DNA of 64,000 nucleotides. Source: Lasiosphaeria ovina (lineage: Eukaryota; Ascomycota; Sordariomycetes; Sordariales; Lasiosphaeriaceae). The stretch's first letter is position 1. Each line of letters starts with the position of its first letter. The stretch covers positions 3,100,001 to 3,164,000 of the forward strand of contig JAULSN010000006.1 in assembly GCA_033439765.1 (NCBI GenBank), given 5' to 3'. Of this stretch, positions 1 to 12,097 are shown one piece after another. The notes below the pieces were generated by a model. It was not told where the DNA came from and did no database searches. It was given only the letters and a program-made list of their open reading frames with translations. A program made the translations under genes and the position numbers.

Positions 1-3000
1 CCAAGCGGTCTATGGTCTTCACGACGCACTTCCTCGACGAGGGCGAGGTGCTGGCAGACCACATCGTCATCCTCTCCAAGGGCCAGATCAAGTGCCAGGG
101 TTCGGGCATCGAGCTTAAAAACACTTACGGTGGTGGCTATCGCGTCTACGCCCCCCTCGGGTCGGCACGCGGGGGCGTCAAGGGCATCGACGCCCCGTGG
201 ACGGTACACCAAGACCAGATGGTCTACCAGACGCCCGATTCGCGCTCGGCGGCCCAGATCGTGTCGCAGCTCGAGGCGGCCGGTCACTCAAACGTGCAAG
301 TCGCCGGGCCTACGGTTGAAGACGTGTTTCTGCACGTGGCGCAGGCCGACGTAGAGGCACAGGAGCTGGCGCTGGGGCACCAAGACGATGAAAAGGGAGC
401 GGACATCAACAACAGCAACACCATTAAGAGCGCGGCGCCCATGCTGCTCCCCGGGCAGCAGCTCAGCTCGGGGAGGCCGACTTCCTTCTTCCAGCAGGTG
501 CGGATCCTGATGATGAAGCGGATGCGGGTGCTGCCGCGGTACTGGGCGTCTGCGTTCCTGGCCCTGTTGTTGCCGATCGCGCTGATGCCCGGCATCAATA
601 CACTGGTCAAGAAGAGTTTCATCCGGCCCAGCTGCGTCAACCACAACAACCAGTGGAGCATTTACGAGCCCGCCAACGTCAGCCTCTACAGCTTCTACTA
701 CTACAGCCCCGACTTCGAGTATTCGGGCAAGCACATGCCCTTCGGCCCACCCTCTGCGGTGCCCGCGCTGCGCAACGTGCTCAGCAAGTTCCCCGTTGGC
801 TATGAGTACAACATGTCGTACTTCGACGCAGACTTTGACGTCTACGACACGCTCGACGAGTTCCAGGCCAAGATCCACAAAGACCACCCCTTTGGCCAGG
901 CGCAGCTGTTTATCGGTACCGACGGCAAGCCCACGACCATCGCCCAGAACTCGCAGACGAGCATCGAGGGCGCCATGATCTCGCTCAACCTGTACACGTC
1001 CATCCGCAGCGGCGTCGAGATTGCGGCCCACATCGACTATACCTACCAGCCGGTGCGTCGTTTGTGTGCTCACATATGTCATATCCACCCTGCGAGGTCG
1101 TTTGCTGACCTTGTTTTTGTAATCGCAGCCCGTCTCTGACGGCGGAAGTTCCACTTACATCCTAGTAAGAAGCCCTCCCCGCCCTTCTTCCTCACCTACT
1201 ATGCACCATTGACACTACGACCAGTACGCCTCTCTGATCATGGCCCTCTACCCGGCCTTCTTCGCGCTGTACCCGGCGTTTGAGCGCGTGCAGAACGTGC
1301 GGGCGCTGCAGTTCTCCAACGGCGTGCGGCCGCTGCCCATGTGGACGGCCTACTTCCTGTTCGACCTCGCCTTTGTGACTGCCGTGTCCATCGCCTTCAC
1401 CATCACCATCAGCCAGCAGTTTCCTCTGTGGTGGGGCTACGCATATATGCTCCCAGTGTGCCTGTTGCACGGAATCACGGCCATCGTCCTAGCCTACATC
1501 GTCAGCCTGCGCGCCTCGTCGCAGCTGTCGGGCTTCCTGTGGGCCATTGGCTTCGCGCTGCTGAGCTGGTTCGCCATGGTGTTGGCTTATGTCGTAAGTT
1601 GCATACTTCTTTCTGTGTTCTTCTCGCCTAGGCTTTTCCCTAACTAACTGCCAAAATAACAGCTGCCCAACACGATATCCGACGCGATCAACGTGCAGCG
1701 CAACGCCGACATCGTGGCCTACACGCTCGGACTCGTGTTCCCGATCGGCAGCGTGATCCGCGGCATGGCGCTGGGCTTCAACATGTACCAGCTTGCGTGC
1801 CGCGACGACGGCGCCGCGGCGACGCCCGGCAGCTGGTGGGGCTACGGCTTCCCGATCACGTACCTGATCGTGCAGGTCGTGCTGTTCGGCGCCCTGCTCG
1901 TGTGGCTCGACAGCGACCTGTCCTTCTCGCTGCTGCTGCCGCGTCGCGGCCCGGGCAGAGGCGGCGCTGGCGGTGCTGCTGCTGTCGCTGCCGCTGGGAG
2001 ATACGGCTCGCTGTCGGACGACGATATCGAGCTTGCCCCCGGCGGCAAGGCCGGCGCTTTCACAAAATCGTCGCCGGTCACGGCCTCGGCGCTCGGAGCC
2101 GGCGTCGAGAAGGAGACGCAGCGCGTCGAGGCTCAGGAGCAGCAGCTGCCCGCGCCAGGCGGTGAGCGAGACCTCGTGCGCATGGTCCACGTGTCCCAGA
2201 CGTTCGGGGGCGGCGGCGTGCCGGCCGTAGACGACCTATCGCTAGGGCTCGGGCGGGGCGAGATCCTAGCACTACTAGGACCCAACGGCGCGGGCAAGAC
2301 AACGGTCGTCAACATGATGCGCGGCGAGCTGCGGCCGACGCGCGGCGACATGTTCGTGCGCGACGTGTCGGTGTCGCGGCACCCGCGCGCCGCGCAGCAG
2401 GCCACAGGCGTGTGCCCGCAGTTCGACGCGCTCGACCTCCTCACGGCGCGGCAGCACCTAGCATTTTACGCGCGCATCAAGGGCGTGCCAGCCGCGGAGC
2501 TCGACGCCAACGTCAACACGGCGCTCGCGCGCGTCGGGCTGGCCGAGCACGCCGACAAGCAGGCGGCTGCGCTGTCGGGCGGCAACCGCCGCAAGCTCAG
2601 CCTAGCCATCGCGTTGATGGGCAACCCGGCGGTGCTGGTGCTCGACGAGCCCAGCAGCTCCATGGACGCGGCGGCCAAGCGCGCCATGTGGAGCATCATC
2701 CGGTCCGAGATGGCGACGGGTGGCGGCGACTCAGCAGGCGGCCGGGCGCTACTGCTAACGACGCACTCGATGGAGGAGGCCGACGCGCTGGCCACGCGCG
2801 CCGCCATCCTCAGCCAGGGCCGGCTGCTGGCCATCGGCACCACGGGCGTGCTGCGCCACGCGTACAGCAGCCTGTACCACGTGCAGCTGCTGCTGGCGTC
2901 GGCGCCGCACTCGCCCGAGCACGAGATGCACGCCGTCGAGGACTGGGTGCGCGCCGAGTTCGCCCACGCTACCTTTGAGGGCCCGAGCCTCGGCGGCCAG

Positions 3001-3351
3001 GTCAAGTTCATGGTGCCCGCGTCGTCGCTGGGCCCCGCGCCGGTCCCTGCTCGTGACAGCAGGGACGGCACAGAGCAACACGATATCTCGTCGGTGCCGC
3101 TGCTCAAGGGCGAGCGTGATGCCGATGCTGCTGCTGCCGGGAGTGGCAGCGTCAGCCACCTCATTTCGGTGCTCGAGGCCCATAGGGATCAGCTCGGGCT
3201 ACACGACTACTCGATCGGCGCGCCAACGCTCGAGAGGGTGTTTTTGAGCGTTGTTAAGGACAGCTATGTCGAGGAGGAGGGGAAGCAGAGGCGGAAGGGG
3301 CTGGCTGGGCTTTTGGATTTCCTCGGCTGGAAACGTTCGCAGAAAGAATAA
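1..3351 (+). CDS. ABC transporter, ABCA-type full transporter (3' part; gene starts before the window)
   Basis: This is the C-terminal part of a full-size ABC transporter, probably ABCA-type and lipid-related (family knowledge). Exons are <1-1052, 1129-1164, 1225-1593 and 1663-3351, all joined in phase 0. The window opens at the H-loop of the first nucleotide-binding domain (TTHFLDEGE, near 21-50). A regulatory linker follows, then a membrane segment, a large extracytoplasmic loop (about 600-1050) and the second set of helices (about 1225-1930). The second ATPase domain carries Walker A GPNGAGKT (2278-2301), Q-loop CPQFDA, signature LSGGNRRKLS (from 2572), Walker B VLVLDEP (about 2633-2653) and H-loop TTHSMEEAD. 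The NBD1-TMD2-NBD2 order and the big loop favour ABCA over ABCG. The 5' half lies outside the window, so the substrate cannot be guessed. Confidence 0.9.
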
Positions 3352-5239
3352 AATGGAGATGAAAATTGGGGGCTAGATTAATCGTTGATGGATGGCGGGT
3401 CAGAACTGGAGGGAAAGAGAGGCATGTTCGATGTTTGTGAGCTGCGGTTTAGGGAAGGGATTGGAAGCTGTTGCTTACATAATTGCCTGCCGAGATACCT
3501 TTGATGGTTGATTTCTTTTGTCTTTACAGATACCCCGGGCCCATATACATCTTCTTGACGAGGAACTCCTGTTAACTGTGGCTAATTACGTCGCCCATTT
3601 CGAACTCGGCTGTCTTGAGTTCCATCGCAGTTCTTCAGAATTAACTCACTCAAGCCATAGTTGACCAGTCGGGCATTTTCATACTGGTTTCGATTGAAGT
3701 TGCAAAACGGTGCCTTCGTTGACGAGGAGAATGTCAGATCGCTGTTTTTATCCTGTTGTCTTCCTCCCACCCCGTCAATAAACCCGGTATCTTGTCCGCG
3801 CCCCACGGGATTCGGTGTGGGAGCTCGGGGTTACATGCATGCAAGAGGGTGGTAAGCACTCTGTTAGCGCTGGGGCAGAACTGCAGGGCGATATTTGCAC
3901 AAATCATTCAACGTGTGCCCCGCATGTTGAACATCTTTGCCTTGACCCCTGTTTGTCCCCCCGCCAACGAACTTGATTAGATGTGAAACGAATACACCAT
4001 TTTCGTCGTTGACTCTCAAAGCCACGCCGCATCATGTCGTCTCTGGAAGATTCTACTGCCGACCAGTTCTTCCTAAACAAGCGCGTGAGTGACGAGGTAT
4101 TCTAAGCAACCTTGGTAGGAGGCAAATCCACTTTTACGATAACTACTCCGCTCAAGCCGTTATGACTCTTTCGGTAGGGATATTTAATTGTTTGACTTTT
4201 GCTGTACCGCGGAAAATGTTTAACTGTGTTCATTTTAGTGCGTATGCCCTATGGTGATGGGTAGAAGCAAAATCTCCACTCAAGGTGTCAAGCATCAGCA
4301 CCATGGCACCAAGAGGTTGGCTCGGAGGTTAGCTCGGGAAGTCAGGGTCCAGCCCAACGCGGAGTTTTCCTTGTTCGTCATCTCTGTCAATAAGCGGCTT
4401 CCACATTGGTAAAAGTTTATCGACATGGCTACCTAATTACCTTACCTTACCTATCGCCATGGACACACTAGGTGTAATTGGAACAAAGTTCTGCAGTGGC
4501 GACAGAGGCATCCGGCCTAATCACGAACTTTAGCGTTGCTAGACATCGCTGATCAAACTCTTTCCTTAGGGCCAACAACTCACACCTTACCCTGTTTTGA
4601 GGCGATTCTGGCTAGTGCACGCAGTGTTTGTTTTCTTTTCATGTACGTGCATGGCCGTGCACAATGCGTGTACGTGGTACAGTACCCAGTAAGCGGAGAC
4701 ATGTCTAACCTGGCACGGAAACATCAACCGGAATCTTCCTTTCACTGGCCAGGCAGTTGTGAGCCTGCATTGCAAATCAATTGGGTCCTGAGCTGCCCAG
4801 GCTGTGTGACTCAAGACTGCCCCGGCACTGTCTCGAGAGAAAGTGTGAAGTGTTATGCGCGTGCAGGCATTTTGGGCAGCAAAGGCGCAGCTGCAAGGCA
4901 ATCGCGTCTAGGCAGCAGCACCAATCACCGCTCACCAACCCTCGTCACCGACAGCCCCAACCTTCTTTGGCAAGCCGCTATCCGCGTATTGCGGTTGCCT
5001 TCTACCCTGCTAACAAGAGCGGCCGCCAACGGCCTCCACTGCCTGTTGAGGTTAAAAGTCGGTTGGGGGTAGGCCTGAGGCTCTCCACGCTGTGGTGTGC
5101 TTGGTATATAAATCGACAGCATTTTAGAGCGCTCCCTCGTCCTAATCCGCCACCCATTGCAATTTGCAACAACCTCTACCAACCCAAATCAAGTCCGCAA
5201 AAACCTCTACCGGTACCAAATCAAGTCCCATCACCAACC
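3352..5239. other. Intergenic region, 1.9 kb
   Basis: No convincing gene. An ATG at 4034 opens a 16-codon frame that runs into a good 5' splice site (GTGAGT at 4084), but no continuing exon was found. The last 200 bp hold the core promoter of the AAA ATPase gene. Confidence 0.5.
5105..5112 (+). promoter_or_regulatory. TATA box of the AAA ATPase gene
   Basis: TATATAAA lies 128 bp before the chosen ATG (5240). A start site about 30 bp downstream would leave a leader of about 100 nt, normal for a fungal gene. This also argues against a longer protein starting upstream. Confidence 0.55.
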
Positions 5240-5685
5240 ATGACGTCACAGCATCCAACCACAATGTCTGATACGCAGGTCGCGCCCGAGGAGGCGGCCG
5301 TGGCCTCTGGCTCGGCTCAGCAGGGCCAGGAGCAGCAGGTCAAGAAGCTGTTCCGGCATGTTTGTGACTACGGCAGTTGCCCTACCCGCTGGGCCGAGTT
5401 TGAGGTCGTCGACGACGAGCAGAAGGCGCTCGAGGCCCGGCTGGCCACGGTCCCCATCGTCCATCGCCACCGCTTGTCCAGCTCGGGCGGCTGGATCACC
5501 ACCGACTTCACCATCAACTCGCCTCCCATGCGCGCCCTGCTCGCCAAGGCCCTCGCCAAGTACCAGGACCTCGACCTTGACAGCGAGCATTGGACCTTCA
5601 AGCCCCCGTACCAGCCCATTGTCCACCGCTGGGAGCAGCTCAAGGCCCTGCTGAAGGAGGCCACCGAGTCGTCCGACGGCGCCGA

Positions 5686-5722
<37 letters not shown>

Positions 5723-7611
5723 AAGGCTGCCGCCGAGCAGCTCGACGCATTCCTGACCCCCGTGCTCGACGACTCCATCGGCGTGCTCGCCAACATCCGC
5801 GAGACGCAGCGCGTGTCGCACGACAACATCTGGCACGTCTTCTCGCCCGGCGAGCTGGTCGTGACCAAGTTCTACGGCGTCGACACCATCTGCCGCGTCG
5901 TCCGCTTCACCGAGAAGATCCTCTTCGCCGTGGTCACGGTCGAGTACGTCGACTGGAACGGTGAGACGGCCGGGCTCGCCACCCGCGCCGTCCGCGTCCC
6001 CAACTACGTCGGCACGCAGCTGGTCCGCAGCCTGCCCGTCTACCCCCTGTCCTTTGCCGACAGCCCCGACGACCTCAAGGCCCGCCTGCTGCTGCGCGGC
6101 CGCCGCTTCGAGCGGCTTCGCGGCTACCACTACCTCGTCGCCAAGCCCGGCGTCAAGGTCCTCATGACCTCGGAGGAGCGTGCTGTAAGTCTCTTTGTCT
6201 AGAATCAGGTTGTTCGTGCTGTGCTGACATAAATCGCAATTGCAGGCGTCGGGCAGAGTCGCCATTGACGCGTACGCCTATTACCACAGCCAAAGCCTCG
6301 TCAAACCCAAGCTGCGGTCACTGTCCCGCGACGAACCGCTGGGGCCAGAGACCGATGCCGACAAAGGCGACAACGGAGGCGGCGACAACGGCGACGCTGC
6401 AAACCAGGACACCTCGGAGACGTCGTCTATGGTTGACGTGCAGAACGAGATGGTAGCCATCAGCCAGCCGTCGACCAACATTGAGCGCAACGAAGACCTG
6501 ACGCCGCTGTCGGACGCGGACTGCCTGCTCGCGACGCCGTGGGTCATTGGCCTAGACATGAAGACCAAGGACTGGGGTAAGGATTTGTGATCGGAACTTG
6601 TTGATGGGACTGTGCTGACTGATCGGCCGTGTCAAGCGCACTTCCTGATCGACGACCTCGACGAGATCGTCTGGAACGACGCCGCCTATGACAAGCTGGT
6701 CCTCCCCGAGGGCGAGAAGGAGCTGGCCTGGGACTTTGTCGAGAGCAAGGCGGCCGAGAAGGAGGTGACGGACGACTTTGTCGCCGAGAAAGGCAAGACA
6801 GACAGTGACTGGCACATCTCAAGTTTCGTAGCCAACTGACTAACCGTGCACTGCAGGCCGCGGCATCATCATCCTCATGTTTGGGCCGCCGGGCGTGGGC
6901 AAGACGTTTACGGCCGAAGCTGGTAAGTCGCGGCACCCACCCAGACCAAATCTTGATTTCCCCTATTGACATGATGTACAGTTGCCGAGAGGGCCCACGT
7001 GCCGCTGTACTCGCTGAGCGCGGGCGTGCTGGGCGTGCAGCCGTCCGAGGTCGAGACGACGCTCAACTACACGCTGGACCTGTGCCGCATGTGGAAGGCA
7101 ATGCTACTGCTAGACGAGGCCGACGTGTTCCTGGGGGCGCGGACCAACGAGGGCCTGACGCGGAACGAGCTGGTGTCGAGTGAGTTTCCCTTGTCTCTGT
7201 CACCCCTGATCATCACACCGCTGACACTCTCTAGTCTTCCTCACCAAGCTCGAGTACTACCAGGGCATCCTGTTCCTGACGACGAACCGGTTCGCGTCTA
7301 TCGACTACGCGTTCCAGTCGCGCGTCGACCTGTTCCTACCGTACCACGCGCTGACGCCGGCCGCGCGCCGCCAGGTGTGGGACAACTTCTTCGACCACCA
7401 CGGCCGCCACCGCTTCAGCGTCGCCTCGGCCGACCTCGACCGCCTCGCCGAGCTGTCGCTCAACGGCCGCGAGATCAAGAACCTCATCAAATCCGCCCAG
7501 CTACTATCCGCCCGCTCCGGCGGCAAGGTCACCGCCGACCGCCTGTACTCGCTCGCCGAGAAGCGCGTCGCTGCGCTGCGCATGCTGGTGCAACAGGCTG
7601 ATGGCGAGTAG
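5240..7611 (+). CDS. AAA-family ATPase (fungal, DUF7025-like N-terminal region)
   Basis: Predicted 690-residue AAA ATPase. Exons: 5240-6184, 6246-6576, 6637-6792, 6857-6922, 6982-7179, 7235-7611; phases agree at every junction. The N-terminal half (residues about 60-320) resembles the uncharacterised domain found before the ATPase module in many filamentous-fungal AAA proteins. A run of Asp-Ala dipeptides coded by a GCCGAC microsatellite (5681-5722) sits near residues 148-161. The AAA module has Walker A GPPGVGKT (about 487-494), Walker B MLLLDEAD (about 540-547) and a sensor-1 TTNR. Intron 3 (6793-6856) appears to be GC-AG (GCAAG donor), because only that junction gives the continuous stretch EKGRGIIIL before Walker A. 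Role unknown: these proteins are often called 26S-protease-regulatory-like, but nothing here links it to the proteasome. Confidence 0.9.
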
Positions 7612-8881
7612 GGTTGGATGTCGGATATCTAAGCCGTTTGAATGATAAAGGGTAGTCAGCCGCGAGTTACGTGACTAGGTAGATAGTCTCTCTAAACAAT
7701 TGATGAGAAAGGGTGTGCCGATATCTTTTGTCTGTGTGTTTAGAAATGCAAACTAGCAGCTCATAGTGAGGCTTTTGTGGTGCTCGCGGGGAATTGCACG
7801 TTCACAGAAGACCAAAGATGAGAAATCGGAAGGGGAAGAGAGACGCGAGTAGTCAGCATGGAATCATCCAACAACACCAACCAAATATATAGGAGCTATA
7901 GTTTCTTTGAATAGCTGATGTTTTTCTTTGCGAGGACAGTGGGTACATCTACCTAAGGCACTTGTCGTGAACAATTCTACCATTCTAAAACCCGTCATCA
8001 GTTACGTACCTTTCAGCAGAGCCGCCATGAGCGGCTGGGCTACGGCGCGGGGCTCAGGGTGCATGGTATTAAACGGCGGCGCGTGGTCGATGCCAGTATG
8101 ATCCCCATCATCCCGACGGCGGACCCGTAAGCCTCGCTTTATGGAGCAGGCTGCGGGTATTATTAGGAGTGTTGTGCTACATGAAGGGTGGTGGAGAATC
8201 AGGGGTGCTGTTGTTGTTTTAGCTATGGTGCTGTGCCGCCGGTGCCTGCGCTGACTGGCCAATCCCGATGCCTGCTTGCTACGCAGTTGCTGGCTGTGCA
8301 GTTCTTTTCCGACGGCGTCGTTCTCGGCGAATGCTACCCGTCTGTCCAATCAACGGCACTTGATCGACTCCGGCATGCCACATGTCAGATCGCGCCTCAT
8401 TTCTGCCGCAGCATGAGGAAGCCGTGGAAGCCATGGAAGGCGCGGGAAATGGGTATTCTTCCATCCGTTGGCTGGTCAGCCCGTCTGTCTTGTGGGTCGC
8501 CGTCTCTGGAGAACCCTTCTCAGCAACGGCACAGTCAGGCTTGTCGATCCAACGGGTTCGTGGCTAGTACTTGGTGAGAAGAGAAGACCTTCAGCTCAGA
8601 CAGGGTGCCAGACAAGTTGATTCTTGTTGGTGCAAAGTAGCAAAAACTGGGAATTCCAAGTTTCTGGTTTGGGTTACATGATGTCAGCGGGATGTGGCAA
8701 GGACATGGGATGCGCCTCGGGCCGCATGCCTTCTGCTATAAATCCATGGACGATCCAGCCGTCTGCGGAACCCACCGGCGTAAAGTTGCCGTCCCCAGAC
8801 AACTTTCCACGTGGGAGCTCGCCGAACCTCTGTCGACAACCATCCACACGCGCGCAGCTCCTCGCTTCCCTGGGGGCCAAA
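7612..8881. other. Intergenic region, 1.3 kb
   Basis: Open frames here (for example 8188-8577) have no family signature, splice logic or compositional support. A TATA box lies near the right end. Nothing else seen. Confidence 0.5.
8737..8743 (+). promoter_or_regulatory. TATA box upstream of the Cys-rich membrane protein gene
   Basis: TATAAAT lies 145 bp before ATG 8882. It supports initiation downstream of it and so the ATG at 8882 rather than the longer open frame from 8624. Confidence 0.4.
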
Positions 8882-9907
8882 ATGACCAAATGCTACAGCT
8901 TCGGTGACATTGCGTACGCCAACAACACCGTCTGCCCCGGGTCCAACACATGCTGCGCGCCCGATGCGGCCTGCCTGTCAAACCGGCTATGCCACAACCT
9001 CGGCGACGCCCCGAACGTATGGATCCGCGGGCCGTGCTCGGTCAAGGGCTGGAAAGGGGCGTCGTGCCCGCAGATCTGCCTCTACGGTATTATGTGCACC
9101 TCCCACGACCACACGCCTTGCGCTGACGTGACCGAGTAACCAGACGAGCGCGGCGGCCGCTTCCCGCGCGTGACGCCGTGCGAAGACGGCAGCCTCTGCT
9201 GCAGCAACGAGCCGCAGTGCTGCTCCAACCGCAAGGGCGTCTTCCTCGACGAGGATGGCAACATTGCCCTGTCGCGCGCCACGGCCCCGACCGTGACCTT
9301 CACCCCCGTGGCCGGGACGGGGGGCGCCCGCGCGCCTGTCACGGCGTCCACCCCAACTAATGCACCCATCACGGCGTCGACATCCACCGCACAGACAACC
9401 TCAACAATCCTCCCTCTGCAATTACCCACATCAGCCGCGGCTTCGAGCTCGGCGGCACCCACACAGCTAGAGGTCGCCTCCGCCGAGAATACCGCCTCTC
9501 CCACCGCCGAAGACACCGCCTCCTCACAGGCCAAGATCGGCTTCGGCGTGGGCGTCCCGCTCGCAGGGCTGCTCGCGCTGGCGCTGGCGTACGTGCTGCT
9601 GCCGCGGCGGTGCATTCGCTGCAAGACACGCAGGACCAGGCTCAAGGTGCTGCCGACGCGCACCACGCCGCGCGGATATGTCGGGCGCGGGGGGCCAGGG
9701 ATATCAGGGGCGCCGCCTGCAGGTGCAGGCACGATGACGGAGCTGCATGCGGACCACGGATGGTATCACTCGTCTGTCGACTCGCACCGCAGGCTGTTGC
9801 TGCTGCAGCCACCGCCCGCCGAGATGGGCTCGACCCCGACGGCGGAGCTCGAGGCCGCGGGCCGCGACAGGCTGCAGCCGCCGAGGGATCTTGTTGGTTC
9901 AGTATAG
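8882..9907 (+). CDS. Cysteine-rich ectodomain, single-pass membrane protein
   Basis: Predicted 322-residue protein from exons 8882-9086 and 9144-9907 (57-bp intron). The N-terminal domain (about residues 1-95) has 14 cysteines including CC pairs (NTCC, SLCC, QCC), an arrangement seen in many uncharacterised Pezizomycotina surface proteins. A Ser/Thr/Ala/Pro-rich stalk (about 110-210) follows, then one hydrophobic helix (IGFGVGVPLAGLLALALAYV) and a basic cytoplasmic start (PRRCIRCKTRR). No cleavable signal peptide is visible: the ATG sits directly before the Cys domain and a TATA box lies 145 bp upstream. The inference is an N-out, C-in protein inserted by its internal helix. A decayed-looking paralog lies 0.8 kb downstream. 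Role unknown; the layout resembles wall sensors, without proof. Confidence 0.75.
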
Positions 9908-10541
9908 TAGGTACACGTTCAACTGTGTCTCTGCGGCGAGCCTAGTGACGCTGTAAGCCGCTCCGGAGAAGGCTGCGGATGTCATCATGGTTGCCATTCC
10001 AGAGAAGAGGGGGGCTGCTAGGGGGTCCCTGGTCCGTGGTCCTGGGCCCGAAAGGCTGTGAGTGGTTGGAGAAAAGATGGCACCTAGGTATCTTGTTGAC
10101 CGGTCAGGGAAGGCAGGCAGGTAGTTAGGTAGTGATGTTTAGGAAGTTTGGGCCCTTACGCCCCTTCCGCCTCACATTTCATTCTCTGCTTTCTCTCTGC
10201 CTTCAACTGCTTCAATAAAGGGCTAAGGATTGTGACGATCTGGTCGACCGAATCAGCGGCTACGTTGGTTGCTGTGTTGCGATTTCCGCTGCTTTGGCCG
10301 TTGGGGCTCGTTCCGGTGTGGTGGGACAGGGGTGTTGGTTGGCAGAGATATGCATTGCCTGCATCCTTCCATCTTATCAGTCACTGTAACCTTGGGGCCA
10401 TCGGATGCTAGGCATGGGTATATTGCACGCATTTCTAGACCATTAATGCCTCTTCGTCTTCCTTCATTCACTGTATATGTTGCTTTGTTTTCCGTCAGCT
10501 CCCTCAAATCCCCAGAAAACCTCAACGGCCCTCTTCCTCCA

Positions 10542-11208
10542 GTGACGCCTTGTCAAGACAGACTGACGGTAGACTCTCTCGCAACCGCCCTGGTACCGCG
10601 TTGACACAAAGACTGTTCGTCCACCACAACGTCGCCGATCTCAGTGCCACGCTCTTTGCCGCAACAATTACTTGAGCCAGAGGGTCGGGCTGGGGCCTGC
10701 TGAGGCGAAAATGCCGAGCAACACAAATATCCGCGTCCTCCTGTCGACACTCTCACCATACGGATCATTGCCGCAAACCACCGGCACTCCGTTCGATCCG
10801 ACGTCCATTTTCACCGACACCAACAAAGCCGTCGTCGAAATAGCCAACACACAGATGAAGATCGGCCTCGGCGTGGGAATATCAGTCGCTGGCCTGTTCA
10901 TAATAGCGTTGGTGTGGCTTCTGCTGCGGCGGCGGAGGCGCAACCCCCTTCGCCAGAACGACAATAACATCATCGTTCACAACTACAATGGCGAGTACGG
11001 CTTCGCCGCCAAGAGCGAACTACCTACCGAGTCAATTCCCGTGACGACTCACCCTGCCACCGCCTCGCCCGCCAAGGTGTACCAGCCCCTGTTGTCGGTT
11101 GAGATGGACGGGGCAACGACACCCGAGATGGGCGGAACCAGGACGCCAGAGATGGAAGCTGGGTCTCTACCGCCACAGAGCCATTGGCAGAGACATGAGC
11201 TTGGCTAG
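10542..11208 (+). pseudogene. Probable truncated paralog of the upstream Cys-rich membrane protein
   Basis: An open frame from ATG 10711 to 11208 (165 codons) encodes a short Ser/Thr region, one membrane helix (KIGLGVGISVAGLFIIALVW) and an Arg-rich stop-transfer (RRRRR). Helix and flanks match those of the gene at 8882-9907 (KIGFGVGVPLAG there). The frame stays open upstream to about 10645 with Cys codons, and 10542-10559 reads VTPCQD, like VTPCED in the neighbour. No intact Cys domain or clear start exon could be joined to these pieces. The likely explanation is a tandem duplicate that lost its ectodomain. A small functional membrane protein starting at 10711 or an unrecognised multi-exon gene remain possible. 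Confidence 0.5.
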
Positions 11209-12097
11209 GTCAGATGGGTGGGGGGTCTATATGGCGGTGTATGGTACTTTGCGCGTGTTAAATTGATTTTTAACGGTTAATTATACCCCGAGAATGGATA
11301 TCGGATATCCTGTTACTCTCACGCAGCAAGTTGGTCTCAACATCTCTAGGCCAGCTAACTGATTTTAGCAGGGTCACCGCGCCCGATGTTATAACACAAA
11401 CAAGTCATTGCCAGCCCTGGGATGTGGCAAGGGGGCGGTTGGTGTGGACTCCTCCCATCCACCTCCCAGCCGCAGTCGTGGTGGTGTAACACGGGCGTTT
11501 CATTCTTGAAATGTCCTGAGGGTGGCTGGAACAAGAGCCCGTAATCTAGTCTGAGGGGACGGGCCAGATGACGCCATGTATGCTTTGTGGAATGCGGAAA
11601 AATCTTGCCGATGCAAAAAGTGTGAGACAGCGAGGGAGGCACTACAGAGACGACTCGTTCCGCCTACCCCTCGCTATCCTGAATACAAATGTTCCTGGGT
11701 CAGGAGACGATAGTTCTAACTGGGCTTGATGGATGAAGAACGATAATCTAAGGTAATTGCCAATGGCACAGATTTTGTTGATTAGCTGCAGACGGCAACA
11801 AATGTTTCTGGCCCGTCAAGTGCCCAGGCCACCAAAAACATTCTTATAACTCGCCACAAGAGCCTGGAAAGAACGAGACACGCGACATTCTTCAGTCCCA
11901 GGTTCCGACCCGCTAGGTAAGACCCAGCCCCTTGTGTCTCGACCGGTATATTCCCCAACCGCCCTCACCGCCCGCCATCAGCCCAACAAGCATCTATTTA
12001 AATACCGACGTGTCAAACACAATGCCTGGACCTCTCTGACACCCGGTCTTTGACGGTTTTCCTACTTCTTACGCAGCGTCGACTTCCTACCATCACG
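11209..12097. other. Intergenic region, 0.9 kb
   Basis: No gene seen. A TATTTAAATA element near 11995-12004 lies about 95 bp before the next ATG and may be its TATA box. Confidence 0.45.

Noticed and set aside
288..1154. Long minus-strand open frame opposite the ABC transporter
   Set aside because: Shadow of a GC-rich coding exon; the plus strand carries clear ABC motifs and splice sites.
4034..4089. ATG with 16 codons followed by a GTGAGT donor, like a first exon
   Set aside because: No acceptor leading to a sustained open frame was found downstream.
8624..8881. N-terminal extension of the Cys-rich membrane protein
   Set aside because: Lies across the TATA box and gives no signal peptide; low-complexity open frame by chance.
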